Positions 14,506 to 23,451 of a stretch of 64,000 nt of DNA are shown here, in pieces. Location of the stretch: NCBI RefSeq assembly GCF_024508295.1, contig NZ_CP101990.1, positions 2,232,001-2,296,000 of the forward strand, in the 5' to 3' direction. This DNA is from Aeromicrobium duanguangcaii (GTDB taxonomy: Bacteria; Actinomycetota; Actinomycetes; Propionibacteriales; Nocardioidaceae). Under the pieces are notes generated by a model. It was not told the DNA's origin. It saw only the letters and a list, made by a program, of their open reading frames with translations, and ran no database searches. The number at the start of each line of letters is the position of its first letter. Within the stretch, counting starts at the first letter, position 1. Position numbers and translations under genes: made by a program.

Positions 14506-17394
14506 TCAGACCCGGACCTCGACGCGGCTGCAGCCCTGCGCCGTCTTCTCGACCGCGAGCTGGGCGGGGATGCGTTCCTTCATCGTCTCGACGTGGCTGA
14601 TCAGACCGATCGTGCGGCCGTTCTGACGCAACGAGTCCAGGGTCTCCATGGCCACGTCCAGCGTCTCGGCGTCCAGGGAGCCGAATCCCTCGTCAATGAA
14701 CAGCGTGTCGAGGGTGATGCCCCCGGAGCGGCTCGTCACGACCTCGGCCAGACCCAGGGCCAGCGCCAGCGAGGCGAGGAACTTCTCACCGCCGGACAGG
14801 GACTCGGGCGTGCGGGCCACGCTCGTGTACTGGTCCCGGACGCGGACCTCGAGGCCGCCGTTCGACCCGCGCGTGGCGACCGCGTCGCTGCGCTCGAGGG
14901 CGTACCGACCCGACGACATGGCATGGAGCCGGACATTGGCGGCGGCCACGATCTCGTCCAGCTCGATGCCCAGGACATAGCTCTCGAGCCGCATCCGCTT
15001 CGTGTTCGGGGACTCACCGTGCAGGGACCGGGCCAGGCGATCGAGGACCTGGAAGGCCGCCCGCGCCTGGGCGTTCTGACTCCAGGCGGCACGGATCGCC
15101 GTGGCGAGGTCGTGCGATGTCTTGGCGCGGCTCTCGGCCGCGCCGCAGCGCCGGGACGCCGCCTCGCAGACCGACTTGGCCTCGGCGTGGGCCACCCGCG
15201 GCCCGTCGACGTCGACGGGCTCGGTCGGCAGGTCCTGCAGCTCGGGTGCGGCGACGGTCCCCTCGGCCCCGGCCAGCGCGCGGTCGTGAGCCTGGATGCG
15301 ACGGGTCAGCTCGGCGATCGTTCGGGCGTCGGTCCGCGCCGCCAGGAAGGCCTGCGCGTCGTCGAACTCGTGGTGGCTCAGCGAGGTCTCGAAGGCTTCG
15401 CGGCACTCGGTGAGTCGCTGTCGGGCGGCGGCGTCCGCGGCGCGCGCGTCGATGAGCGCGGTCGCCGCCTCGATGTGCGAGGTCAGCACCGTGATCCGCT
15501 CGACGACCGACCCGGCGTCGGCGCGGGCCTCCTCGATCCGGCTGCTGAGCCGATCGATCCGCTGGTCCACGTGCTCGGAACGCTGCTCGAGCTTGGCCCG
15601 GCGCACCCCGAGCGTCGTGACCTCGGCGTCGATGCGCTCCCTGGCCGTGCGCGACGCCTCGCGCTCGCGCTCGGCCTGCGTCACCTGGGTCAACGACGCG
15701 CGAGCGTCGGCGACGAGCACCGTCAGCTCGGCGGCCGCGCGGACCTGCGCCCACCCCTCGAGGGTGGTGCGCAGGGCGACGACCTGCTCGGCGGCGTCCC
15801 GGGCCTGGCGATCGGCACGGTCCAGCACCTCCTGGGCGCTCTCGAGCATCGCCTCGGTGACGGGTTCGCCGGCAGCCTCGGCCGGCTCGGGATGGTCGGT
15901 GGAGCCGCACACGGCGCACGCCTGGCCGTCGACGAGCTCGGCCGCCAGCGTTCCGGCGTACTCGGCCAGCCGGCGCTCACGGAGCCGGTCGAGCTCGGTG
16001 GAGGCGGCGGTGCGGGCCTTGCCGCGCCGCAGCTGCTCGACCTCGGCCTCGGCGAGTGCCGCCCGGGTCAGGTCGCGCTTGGCGGCCAGGTCGAGCTCCT
16101 CCAGGAGACGGTCGAGCACGCCCTGGGCCTGGTCGACCGTGACCTCGACCGGCGCGGTCAGGATCGCGTCGTGCGCGAGCGACTCCTCGGCCAGCTCCTC
16201 GGCGCGGCGCGCGACGACCTCGAGCTGGTGCCCGAGCGTCTCGGCCTCGTCGCGCAGTCGATCGAGCTCCTGCTCGTCGGCCAGCCGGTCGCGCAGGACC
16301 GCGAGCTGGGACGTGGCCTCGTCACGGTGGGCGATCAGGTCGGCCGGCACCGGCCCGGGCGCGATCTCGGCGAACCGCTCAGCGGCGCGCTCGAGCACCA
16401 CGGCCGCGGCGTCGGCCCGCTGGGTCGAGGACAGCACGCCGCCGTGCACGACCTCGACCGACTGCGCAGCCAGGGCGAGGTCGCGACGACGCCGCTCGAC
16501 CTCGATCACCGGCCGCTCGGCCATCAGCCGGGCGAGCTGCTCGTGGGCGTCGGCCAGGCGACGCTGCCGGTCGGCGAGACCGGTGGCCTGCTGCAGGAGG
16601 TCGTGAGCTGCCTGCACCTCCTTGCCGGCCTGTTCCAGATCGGCTCGCGCGAGCTCGAGGTCGGCGTCATGGGCGTCGAGGACCTCACCGAGCCAGTCCT
16701 CGTCCGGCTCCTGCGGTACGTCACGCCCCGAGTGCTCGGCCAGCGCGGCGACCGTGGCGGCGATCCCCGACTCGGCCAGCGACAGCTGCTGGCGCAGCGC
16801 GCCGGCGCGCTGCTGCAGATGGGTGTCGTAGTCACGGAACCGGTCGCTGCGGAACAGCGTGCGCAGCAGCTGCTGCCGCTCGTCGCTGGAGGCGACCAGG
16901 AACCGCTGGAACTGGCCCTGCGCCAGCAGGACGACCTGCAGGAACTGGTCGCAGCTGAGCGGCACGATGTGGTGCAGCTCCTCGCCCACGGTGCGCAGCT
17001 GGGATGCGATGCCGACCCACTGGTCGCCCTCGCGACGAGCCAGCTCGGCCGTGGCCTTCTCGGTCGTGAAGCCCGTGCCGCGGGCCTTCGGCCGCAGGTG
17101 CTCGGGCGTGCGGATGATCCGATAGGTCTGACCGCCGGCGCTGAAGACGAGCTCGACCCGGCTGGGCTCCTCGGGGCCGCAGTGGGTGCTGCGCACCTGC
17201 TTGCCGCCGGCGGTTCCGTAACGGGGCGCCGCGTCGTACAGGGCGTAGACGATCGCGTCGAGGATGCTGGACTTGCCGGCACCGGTCCGGCCGGTGATCA
17301 GGAAGATCCCGTGATCGGCGAACTGGTCGAGATCGACCGTCTGGGTCTGGCGGAACGGGCCGAAGCCCGTCATGGACACCTGGTGGATCCTCAC
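14506..17394 (-). CDS. sbcC: SbcC: SMC-like ATPase subunit of the SbcCD nuclease
   Basis: This 962-residue protein begins with the Walker A segment ITGRTGAGKSSILDAI (about residues 28-43). It continues through long coiled coils that flank a zinc-hook CAVC motif near the centre, and ends with the ABC signature LSGGEKFLASLAL and Walker B LFIDEGFGSLD. This is the Rad50-like subunit that works with SbcD to open hairpin and protein-blocked DNA ends. The GTG at 17394 overlaps the sbcD stop (GTGA), so translation is coupled. Arrangement and length are standard. Confidence 0.94.
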   Translation of the reverse strand: MRIHQVSMTGFGPFRQTQTVDLDQFADHGIFLITGRTGAGKSSILDAIVYALYDAAPRYGTAGGKQVRSTHCGPEEPSRVELVFSAGGQTYRIIRTPEHLRPKARGTGFTTEKATAELARREGDQWVGIASQLRTVGEELHHIVPLSCDQFLQVVLLAQGQFQRFLVASSDERQQLLRTLFRSDRFRDYDTHLQQRAGALRQQLSLAESGIAATVAALAEHSGRDVPQEPDEDWLGEVLDAHDADLELARADLEQAGKEVQAAHDLLQQATGLADRQRRLADAHEQLARLMAERPVIEVERRRRDLALAAQSVEVVHGGVLSSTQRADAAAVVLERAAERFAEIAPGPVPADLIAHRDEATSQLAVLRDRLADEQELDRLRDEAETLGHQLEVVARRAEELAEESLAHDAILTAPVEVTVDQAQGVLDRLLEELDLAAKRDLTRAALAEAEVEQLRRGKARTAASTELDRLRERRLAEYAGTLAAELVDGQACAVCGSTDHPEPAEAAGEPVTEAMLESAQEVLDRADRQARDAAEQVVALRTTLEGWAQVRAAAELTVLVADARASLTQVTQAEREREASRTARERIDAEVTTLGVRRAKLEQRSEHVDQRIDRLSSRIEEARADAGSVVERITVLTSHIEAATALIDARAADAAARQRLTECREAFETSLSHHEFDDAQAFLAARTDARTIAELTRRIQAHDRALAGAEGTVAAPELQDLPTEPVDVDGPRVAHAEAKSVCEAASRRCGAAESRAKTSHDLATAIRAAWSQNAQARAAFQVLDRLARSLHGESPNTKRMRLESYVLGIELDEIVAAANVRLHAMSSGRYALERSDAVATRGSNGGLEVRVRDQYTSVARTPESLSGGEKFLASLALALGLAEVVTSRSGGITLDTLFIDEGFGSLDAETLDVAMETLDSLRQNGRTIGLISHVETMKERIPAQLAVEKTAQGCSRVEVRV

Positions 17395-18548
17395 TGCGCC
17401 ACCTCGCGTCCGGCGACCTGGCCGACCAGCTCGTCGAGCAGCTGCGCCTCGGCCTCGTCGGGCCCCTCGCCGTTGCGGACGAAGGCGAGGAAATCGGCCA
17501 TGACCTCCTGGTCGGTGCGGGACCGGAGCCGCTCGGGGTCGGTCGGCGTCTGGGCGTCGTCGACCCGGCTGGGCCGGAAGTCCAGGACGGCACAGTGCGG
17601 GAAGCGGTGCTGCAGGCGGCGCATCGGGTCGTCGGGCCGCGAGACGTCGGTGAGGATCGCGCGGACCCAGTGCTCGGCGTGGACCTCGAGGTCGGGATCG
17701 GAGAGCAGCTCGTCCAGCGTGCCGGTGAGGGTGACCAGCCGCCGCGGGACGGGCAGGTCGAGCCAGTCGACCGAGCCGAGCCCGTCGGCGTCGAGCGTCA
17801 CGAGCCACGCCCCGCGTGGCTTGTCCTGCTCGGAGAAGGACAGGTGCAGGGGCGCGCCGCTGTAGCGCACGTGATCCGCCAGGACGCTGCGTCCGTGGAT
17901 GTGGCCCAGCGCCGCGTAGGTGACGCCGTCGAAGACAGGAACCGGGACACGGTCGACGCCGCCGGAGGTGATGCCGCGCTCGGAGTCGCAGGACTCGCCG
18001 TCGGCGCCGGCCACGAAGGTGTGCGCCAGCACGACCGACCGGCCGCCGCGGACACCGAGGTCGGCGCGGATGTTCTCGAGGGCGAACCCGATGGCGTCCC
18101 TCTGGTGGGAGAGCCTCTGGTCGGGCCACCGGTGCCGGATGAGCGCCGGCTCGAGGTAGGCGATGCCGTAGAAGTGCACGGGCCCGTGCTGGTCGTCGAT
18201 CGTGACGGGCGTGGCGTGGTCCTCGGGCGAGGTGATGACATGGATGCCGGACTCGCGCGCGAAGGCGGCCTTGGCGCCCAGCCGGGCGGGCGAGTCGTGG
18301 TTGCCGCTGGTGACGATCACCCGCGCGCCGGTGCGCTGCAGGGCGAGCAGGATTCGGTCGAGCTCCTCGACCGCGGCCGCCGACGGAGTGGACGAGTCGA
18401 AGACGTCACCGGCCACCACGACGACGTCGACCGCGTGCTCGCGGACGAGGTCGACGAGCGCGTCGAGCACCGAGGCGAGGGCCTCGGCGGTCGAGTGCTG
18501 GTGGAACGTGCGACCGATGTGCCAGTCGGACGTGTGGAGGATCTTCAC
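17391..18548 (-). CDS. sbcD: SbcD: metallophosphatase nuclease subunit
   Basis: This 385-residue protein carries the Mre11-type phosphoesterase motifs in order: HTSDWHIG at the N-terminus, VVAGDVFDS near residue 50, TSGNHDSP near residue 85 and GHIHG further on. It is the nuclease subunit of SbcCD. I chose the GTG at 18548 because TACCGT (18555-18560, minus) lies 6 nt ahead, giving a leaderless message, and because the family starts MKILHTSDWH. It is divergent from the histidine phosphatase gene at 18663. Confidence 0.94.
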   Translation of the reverse strand: MKILHTSDWHIGRTFHQHSTAEALASVLDALVDLVREHAVDVVVVAGDVFDSSTPSAAAVEELDRILLALQRTGARVIVTSGNHDSPARLGAKAAFARESGIHVITSPEDHATPVTIDDQHGPVHFYGIAYLEPALIRHRWPDQRLSHQRDAIGFALENIRADLGVRGGRSVVLAHTFVAGADGESCDSERGITSGGVDRVPVPVFDGVTYAALGHIHGRSVLADHVRYSGAPLHLSFSEQDKPRGAWLVTLDADGLGSVDWLDLPVPRRLVTLTGTLDELLSDPDLEVHAEHWVRAILTDVSRPDDPMRRLQHRFPHCAVLDFRPSRVDDAQTPTDPERLRSRTDQEVMADFLAFVRNGEGPDEAEAQLLDELVGQVAGREVAQ

Positions 18549-18662
18549 ACTTCGACGGTAATCAGCCGCACCGACAATTCGAAGCAACGTGGCCGCGCGG
18601 GTCGTGACGAGCGTGACGCTCGATGCGTCGTTCGTCACACCGCGGCTGGCTAGGGTCGTCGC

Positions 18663-19343
18663 ATGGCTATCGTCCTGCTCGTCCGACACGGACGGTCCAC
18701 CGCGAACACCTCGGGCACGCTGGCCGGCCGGATGCCGGACGTCCACCTCGATGACACGGGCCGCGACCAGGTCGCCGGCATGGGCCGGCGACTGGCCGAC
18801 GCGCCCCTGGTCGAGGTCGTCACCAGCCCCCTCGAGCGGTGCCGCGAGACGGCGGCAGCGATCACCGAGCACCACGACCTCGAGGCCGTGGTCGACGAGG
18901 CGCTGACCGAGTGCGGCTACGGCCAGTGGCAGGGCCGCGCCCTCAAGGACCTCGCGGACGAGGACCTGTGGAAGACGGTCCAGCAGCACCCCTCCGCAGC
19001 CGTTTTCCCCGGGGGCGAGAGCCTCGCGGCGATGCAGGCCCGAGGCGTCGCGGCGATCCGCGGCCACGACGCGCGCATCGGGGCGGCCCACGGTCCGCAC
19101 GCCGTGTGGGCGGCGGTGTCTCACGGCGACGTCATCAAGGCTGTCCTGGCCGATGCCTTGGGCATGCACCTGGACCTGTTCCAGCGGCTGCACGTCGACC
19201 CCGCCTCGGTCTCGATCGTGCACTACGGGACGCGCCGGCCGGACGTCGTGGCGATCAACACCTCGGCCGGTGACCTGGCGTGGCTGAAGGGTCCGGCCCC
19301 CGAGGCCGACGCCGCGGTCGGCGGCGGCGCCGGGCGCGCCTGA
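18663..19343 (+). CDS. Histidine phosphatase family protein (MSMEG_4193-like)
   Basis: This 226-residue phosphoglycerate mutase-like phosphatase has the catalytic RHG motif at residues 8-10 (LLVRHGRST) and the second catalytic His in VSHGDVIK near residue 158. In many actinobacteria this gene stands beside DUF3090 and SCO1664-type genes, as it does here. The substrate is unknown. The ATG follows TAGGGT (18651-18656) by 6 nt, so the message should be leaderless. DUF3090 has its own promoter 87 bp downstream. Confidence 0.85.
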   Translation: MAIVLLVRHGRSTANTSGTLAGRMPDVHLDDTGRDQVAGMGRRLADAPLVEVVTSPLERCRETAAAITEHHDLEAVVDEALTECGYGQWQGRALKDLADEDLWKTVQQHPSAAVFPGGESLAAMQARGVAAIRGHDARIGAAHGPHAVWAAVSHGDVIKAVLADALGMHLDLFQRLHVDPASVSIVHYGTRRPDVVAINTSAGDLAWLKGPAPEADAAVGGGAGRA

Positions 19344-19430
19344 GCCGATCCTTCCTCGCACGAGGACCGTCCGCACGACTCGGGACCCGCGTGGTCTGCA
19401 GCGAGATGCATCCGCTCCTAGCATGGACCC

Positions 19431-19985
19431 ATGGCGCAACGGGTTCATGAATTCGACTGGCCCGACCGGCTCGTGATCGGCACGGTGGGCCGCCCCGGCG
19501 AACGCACCTTCTACCTCCAGGCGCGGACCGGCGAGCAGCTCGTCAGCGCCCTCATGGAGAAGGAGCAGTCGGCTGCCCTGGCCGAGAAGCTCGACGAGGT
19601 CCTGGACGAGCTGATGGTGCAGGACGGCAATCCCTACAGCGTCCCGGCCGAGGCGCCGCCCGCACTGGACGACCGGGATCCGCTGGACCAGCCGGTCGTG
19701 GAGCAGTTCCGGGTGGGCATCCTCTCGCTGGGCTTCGACCCGTCGACCGCCCAGGTCGTGATCGAGGCGTTCCCGCTGGTCGCGGACTCGCCCGAGTCAC
19801 TGCTCGAGCCCGAGGCCGACGAGCCCGCCGAGGTGCTGCACGTCAGGATCCCCGTGGGAGCGGCACGCTCGTTCTGCAAGCGCACGCGCGAGGTCGTCGA
19901 GGCCGGACGCCCGACGTGTCCGCTGTGCTTCGCCCCCATGGATCCGGAGGGTCACGTCTGCGACCTGCCCGACGGCCTGTCGTGA
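19431..19985 (+). CDS. DUF3090 family protein
   Basis: This 184-residue soluble protein matches DUF3090: it opens with the EFDWPDRLVIGTVGRPGERTF-type strand region, and it has a short zinc-ribbon-like tail CPLCFAPMDPEGHVC near residues 163-177. The function is unknown, but conservation beside the phosphatase and SCO1664 genes is strong in actinobacteria. The ATG at 19431 follows TAGCAT (19419-19424) by 6 nt. The stop overlaps the GTG of the next gene. Confidence 0.87.
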   Translation: MAQRVHEFDWPDRLVIGTVGRPGERTFYLQARTGEQLVSALMEKEQSAALAEKLDEVLDELMVQDGNPYSVPAEAPPALDDRDPLDQPVVEQFRVGILSLGFDPSTAQVVIEAFPLVADSPESLLEPEADEPAEVLHVRIPVGAARSFCKRTREVVEAGRPTCPLCFAPMDPEGHVCDLPDGLS

Positions 19986-20734
19986 CGCTCGAGGGCGACC
20001 TCGAGCTCGAGGGCCGGGTCCTCCCCGCGTCCAACGCCACCTTCGTCGGCCGGATCGCCGGCACGCGCGTCATCTACAAGCCGGTCGCCGGGGAGCGTCC
20101 CCTGTGGGACTTCCCCGGCGTGATCCTGGCCCACCGCGAGATCGCCGCCCACCTGGTGTCGGAGGCGACGGGGTGGGCCGTCGTCCCGCCGACGTGGTGG
20201 GGCGAGGGCCCCCACGGCCCGGGCATGCTGCAGGTCTGGCAGGACGCCGACCCCGACACCGAGGCCGTGACGCTCGTGCCCGCCGCGGAGCGACCCGAGG
20301 GCTGGTGCCACGTGCTCGACGGCCTGGACGCCGAGGACCGGCTGGTCTCGCTCGTGCACGAGGACTCCCCGGGCCTGCGCCGCATGGCCGTGTTCGACGT
20401 GCTGACCAACAACGCCGACCGCAAGGGCGGACACGTGCTGGCGATGCCCGACGGCCACCGCTACGGCGTCGACCACGGACTGACGTTCCACGTCGAGCCC
20501 AAGCTGCGCACCGTGCTGTGGGGCTGGATCGGTCAGCGGCTGACCGAGGACGAGGCCGCCGGCGTGCAGCGGGTCCGTGCCGCCCTCGGCGGCTCGCTCG
20601 GGGAGTCCCTGGCGGGGCTGCTGGGCGAGCCCGAGCTCGATGCCCTGGTCCAGCGGTGCGACCGGCTCGCGGCCGAGTCCGTCTTCCCGGCTCCCGCCGG
20701 GGACATGCCCGCCGTGCCCTGGCCCCCGTTCTGA
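19982..20734 (+). CDS. SCO1664 family (PI3/PI4-kinase-like) protein
   Basis: This 250-residue protein resembles the kinase-like SCO1664 family. It shows an N-terminal IYKPVAGERPLWDF strand with a putative ATP-binding lysine, a FDVLTNNADRKGGH catalytic-loop-like segment near residue 145 and YGVDHGLTFH, which looks like the metal-binding loop. A phosphotransfer role is inferred from the fold; no substrate is known. The GTG overlaps the DUF3090 stop (GTGA), so the two are coupled. A 13-bp stem terminator follows. Confidence 0.83.
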   Translation: MTLEGDLELEGRVLPASNATFVGRIAGTRVIYKPVAGERPLWDFPGVILAHREIAAHLVSEATGWAVVPPTWWGEGPHGPGMLQVWQDADPDTEAVTLVPAAERPEGWCHVLDGLDAEDRLVSLVHEDSPGLRRMAVFDVLTNNADRKGGHVLAMPDGHRYGVDHGLTFHVEPKLRTVLWGWIGQRLTEDEAAGVQRVRAALGGSLGESLAGLLGEPELDALVQRCDRLAAESVFPAPAGDMPAVPWPPF

Positions 20735-20753
20735 GACAGGGCCGGACACGGCG

Positions 20754-20782
20754 ACGGCCGCCCGGGGAGCCCGGGCGGCCGT
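20754..20782. terminator. Convergent terminator, 13-bp stem with 3-nt loop
   Basis: ACGGCCGCCCGGG and CCCGGGCGGCCGT pair exactly around GAG. The hairpin stands between the SCO1664 gene (+) and the membrane protein gene (-), 16 bp before the latter's stop. Confidence 0.75.
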
Positions 20783-20798
20783 TCGGTGTGGAGCTGGT

Positions 20799-21371
20799 TC
20801 AGATGGTGGCCAGCTCGGCTTCCTTGGTGCTGGCGTGGCGCAGGCCCAGCAGGGCGAGCACGGCCAGGAGGGCGGCTCCGACGAAGGAGGCGATCGCGGC
20901 CAGGCCGGCGATGGTGCCCATGGTGCCGAAGGCGTAGGCGTTCAGCAGCATGCCCCGCAGGGTGTTGCCCATGAAGAGCGACTGGCGCAGCGCGGCGACC
21001 TGCTGGCCGGCCTCGGAGGCCTTCTCCTCGTCGCTGAGGGCCATGAACTCGCCGCTGACCTCTTCGTAGGTGCGGTTGCCGCTGGAGGCGTTCATGTGGG
21101 CGAGGATGTAGTTGTCGGCGAAGGCCTTGGCCTCGTCGCCGCTGTCCAGCTTGCTGCCGGCGAAGGGCTCGAGGGCCTCGCGGTCCTTGTCGGACAGGCT
21201 CTTGAGCGCCTCACCCTCGGGCATCACGATCTTCTGTGAGACCAGCTGCGACTCGACCTGGTCTCCGATGAAGGAGCTGGCCCACGTGGCCAATCCACCG
21301 GCGACGACCAGCAGGGCAGCCAGGGCCAGTCCGGTCCACGAGATGAGCTTGTCGAATGCCGAGCGGCGCAT
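20799..21371 (-). CDS. Uncharacterised two-helix membrane protein
   Basis: I do not recognise this 190-residue protein. It has a hydrophobic helix at about residues 10-30 and another at about 150-178, with an acidic, mostly helical external domain of about 115 residues between them (LSDKDREALEPFAGSKLD...). This resembles actinobacterial membrane proteins with a large extracytoplasmic loop. AGGAGG lies 7 nt ahead of the ATG, one of the best ribosome sites in the window, so it may be strongly expressed. TAACGT (21421-21426, minus) is a likely -10 and lies inside a dyad ATCACT..AGTGAT. Confidence 0.65.
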   Translation of the reverse strand: MRRSAFDKLISWTGLALAALLVVAGGLATWASSFIGDQVESQLVSQKIVMPEGEALKSLSDKDREALEPFAGSKLDSGDEAKAFADNYILAHMNASSGNRTYEEVSGEFMALSDEEKASEAGQQVAALRQSLFMGNTLRGMLLNAYAFGTMGTIAGLAAIASFVGAALLAVLALLGLRHASTKEAELATI

Positions 21372-21413
21372 GTTCTTTCCTCCTGAGCGATGACTTCGCG
21401 GCGTTGCGTTGTC

Positions 21414-21431
21414 ATCACTGACGTTAGTGAT
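21414..21431. promoter_or_regulatory. Dyad on the promoter of the two-helix membrane protein
   Basis: ATCACT (21414-21419) and AGTGAT (21426-21431) flank GACGTT. The minus-strand -10 box TAACGT (21421-21426) lies inside it, so a bound protein would control this promoter directly. Confidence 0.45.
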
Positions 21432-21501
21432 CGGTCACCTGCGCCGGATGAGGCGAAGGGACCCAGTTGGCCGGGCCGTTAGTCCCGTCCCACCCGTGAC
21501 A

Positions 21502-21540
21502 CGCCGACGCCCGGTCCCCACGGGGGACCGGGCGTCGGCG
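21502..21540 (-). terminator. 18-bp perfect stem after the acyl-CoA ligase gene
   Basis: Positions 21502-21519 and 21523-21540 are exact reverse complements around an ACG loop. This is the strongest hairpin in the window and lies 22 bp past the stop of the acyl-CoA ligase. Confidence 0.8.
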
Positions 21541-21562
21541 ATGGATGCGGCGGGAGACGCGG

Positions 21563-23164
21563 TCAGGACAGCGTCTCGAACGCCGGCAGGTTGCGCTTCA
21601 TGACCTTGCCCGTGGGGTTGCGGGGCAGCTCGTCGAGGAACATCACCGCACGCGGCACGGCGAACCGGGCGACGTGGGCCTTGGCGTAGTCGATGACCTC
21701 GTCCTTGGTCAGGGTCTCGCCCTCACGCGTCACGACGTAGGCAGCCAGGCTCTGGCCCCACTGCGGGTCGGCGATGCCGGTGACGACGACGTCCTGGACC
21801 TTCGGGTGCTCGATGAGGGCGTCCTCCAGCTCGCGCGGGAAGACGTTCTCGCCACCGGAGATGACCATGTCGTCGTCGCGGCCGGCCACGAACAGACGGC
21901 CGTTCTCGTCGAAGTAGCCCAGGTCGCCCGAGTGCATGAGGCCGTCGCGGAAGTCCTTGGTGCGGCCGTCGGTGTAGCCGGCGAACATCATCGAGTTGCC
22001 CACGTAGATCACGCCGGTCTCGCCGGCGGGCAGCTCGTGGCCGTTCTCGTCGAGCACCTTGACCACCGTGTGCCACGGCACCGTGCCGGCCGTGCCGGGC
22101 GCGGCCCGCAGGTCCTGCGGCGTGGCGATCGTGACCCAGCCGGTCTCGGTCGCGCCGTAGAAGTTGTAGACCGAGTCGGTGAACGTGTCCATGAAGTGGG
22201 TGGCCAGGTCGCCGGCCAGCGCCGATCCGCTGGACGCCGTGATCTCCAGGCTGGAGACGTCGTTGTTCTTGATGACCTCGGGGTCGGCGTCGACCAGGCG
22301 CTGCATCATGAGCGGCACCACGACCAGGACCTTGGCCTTGTACTCGGCGACGTCCCGGATGACCTGCTCGGGCACGAAGCGCCGGCGCAGGACGTAGGTC
22401 GGGACGGTCGAGAGCCCGAAGCCGAAGTTCAACAGGCCCCAGGAGTGGAACAGCGGCGCCGCCACGACGACGGTCGAGTTGCCCTCGTAGGGGATCGAGC
22501 CGAAGAACGTGAGCAGCGGCTCGAGGTTCTCGGGCTCCTTGCGCTTGGCGCCCTTCGGCAGACCGGTCGTGCCGGACGTGAAGATCACGATGCCGCCCGG
22601 CTTCTCGGGCTTGTCGTGGTCCGCGGCGGACTTGCCGGCGGCCAGACCGGTGAGGGTCGGCAGGCCGTGCGTGTCGTCGTCCTCCCACGCCACGACGAGC
22701 AGGTCGCGGTCGAGGTCGGTGGCGACCGACAGGAACTCCTGGTCGAGGATGACCATCTTCGCGTTCTCGCGCTTGACCAGCTCGGTCAGCTGGCCGCCAC
22801 TGGCCATCGTGTTGAGCAGCAGCATCCGGCCGCCCATCTGGCTGATCGCGACCATGGCGACGACCATGTGGCGGTGGTTGCGGCACAGGACGGCGATGGG
22901 GTCACCGGGGACGAAGCCCTTGTCCTTGAGTGCCTGCGTCACGCGGTTGATCGCGTTGCTCGTCTCGCGCCAGGTCAGCTGGCCCTTGTCGTCGATGATC
23001 GCGAGCTGGTCGGGACGGCGCGCGGCCGCAGCGGCGACGGCGGACGGGAAACCCGGGCCCCATGAGGCGAGCTTGCGTCCGGCCTTCGCCAGCCGTACGG
23101 GGTTCTGGGCCTTCAACAGCCCGATCCGCCGCAGCACCTTCAACTTGTATCCGAGGTCGCCCAT
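21563..23164 (-). CDS. Long/medium-chain acyl-CoA ligase (FadD-like)
   Basis: This 533-residue AMP-forming ligase has the P-loop-like FTSGTTGLPKGA (about residues 197-208), the YNFYGATETGW A5 motif, MHSGDLGYFDENGRLF and the C-terminal lysine motif NPTGKVMKR. It activates a carboxylic acid to its CoA ester, probably feeding beta-oxidation or lipid synthesis; chain length cannot be read. I prefer the second of two adjacent ATGs (23164) because GGAG then stands at a normal distance. TAACCT (23207-23212, minus) is a likely -10. It is followed by a very strong hairpin. Confidence 0.85.
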   Translation of the reverse strand: MGDLGYKLKVLRRIGLLKAQNPVRLAKAGRKLASWGPGFPSAVAAAAARRPDQLAIIDDKGQLTWRETSNAINRVTQALKDKGFVPGDPIAVLCRNHRHMVVAMVAISQMGGRMLLLNTMASGGQLTELVKRENAKMVILDQEFLSVATDLDRDLLVVAWEDDDTHGLPTLTGLAAGKSAADHDKPEKPGGIVIFTSGTTGLPKGAKRKEPENLEPLLTFFGSIPYEGNSTVVVAAPLFHSWGLLNFGFGLSTVPTYVLRRRFVPEQVIRDVAEYKAKVLVVVPLMMQRLVDADPEVIKNNDVSSLEITASSGSALAGDLATHFMDTFTDSVYNFYGATETGWVTIATPQDLRAAPGTAGTVPWHTVVKVLDENGHELPAGETGVIYVGNSMMFAGYTDGRTKDFRDGLMHSGDLGYFDENGRLFVAGRDDDMVISGGENVFPRELEDALIEHPKVQDVVVTGIADPQWGQSLAAYVVTREGETLTKDEVIDYAKAHVARFAVPRAVMFLDELPRNPTGKVMKRNLPAFETLS

Positions 23165-23451
23165 CATCTCTCCAGATCCTGTGTGTTCCCACGAGTGGTG
23201 TGACGTAGGTTACCAGCGGGTCACTTGCCGCCGGGAGTCCCTGGTCCAACATGCGGTGTGGCGCACGCCACACGGGGCCCACCTGTCACCCCTCGGTGTA
23301 ACCGCCAGTGACACTGCGAGTTCGCAAACTCCCTCGGATTCCGGGGGTTTTCAGATACCCGAGGAATGTCGCGGAAAGACTCGTCCTTCCGGCCCCCGGC
23401 GCGCAGGATGGGCCTTGGACGGAATCTCCGTCCGCGACGGGAGTGGTGCAC

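Noticed and set aside
23366-23371. GGGTAT on the minus strand upstream of the acyl-CoA ligase
   Set aside because: GTCT stands 16 bp ahead, but the site is about 200 bp from the start codon and a closer TAACCT -10 box is present.
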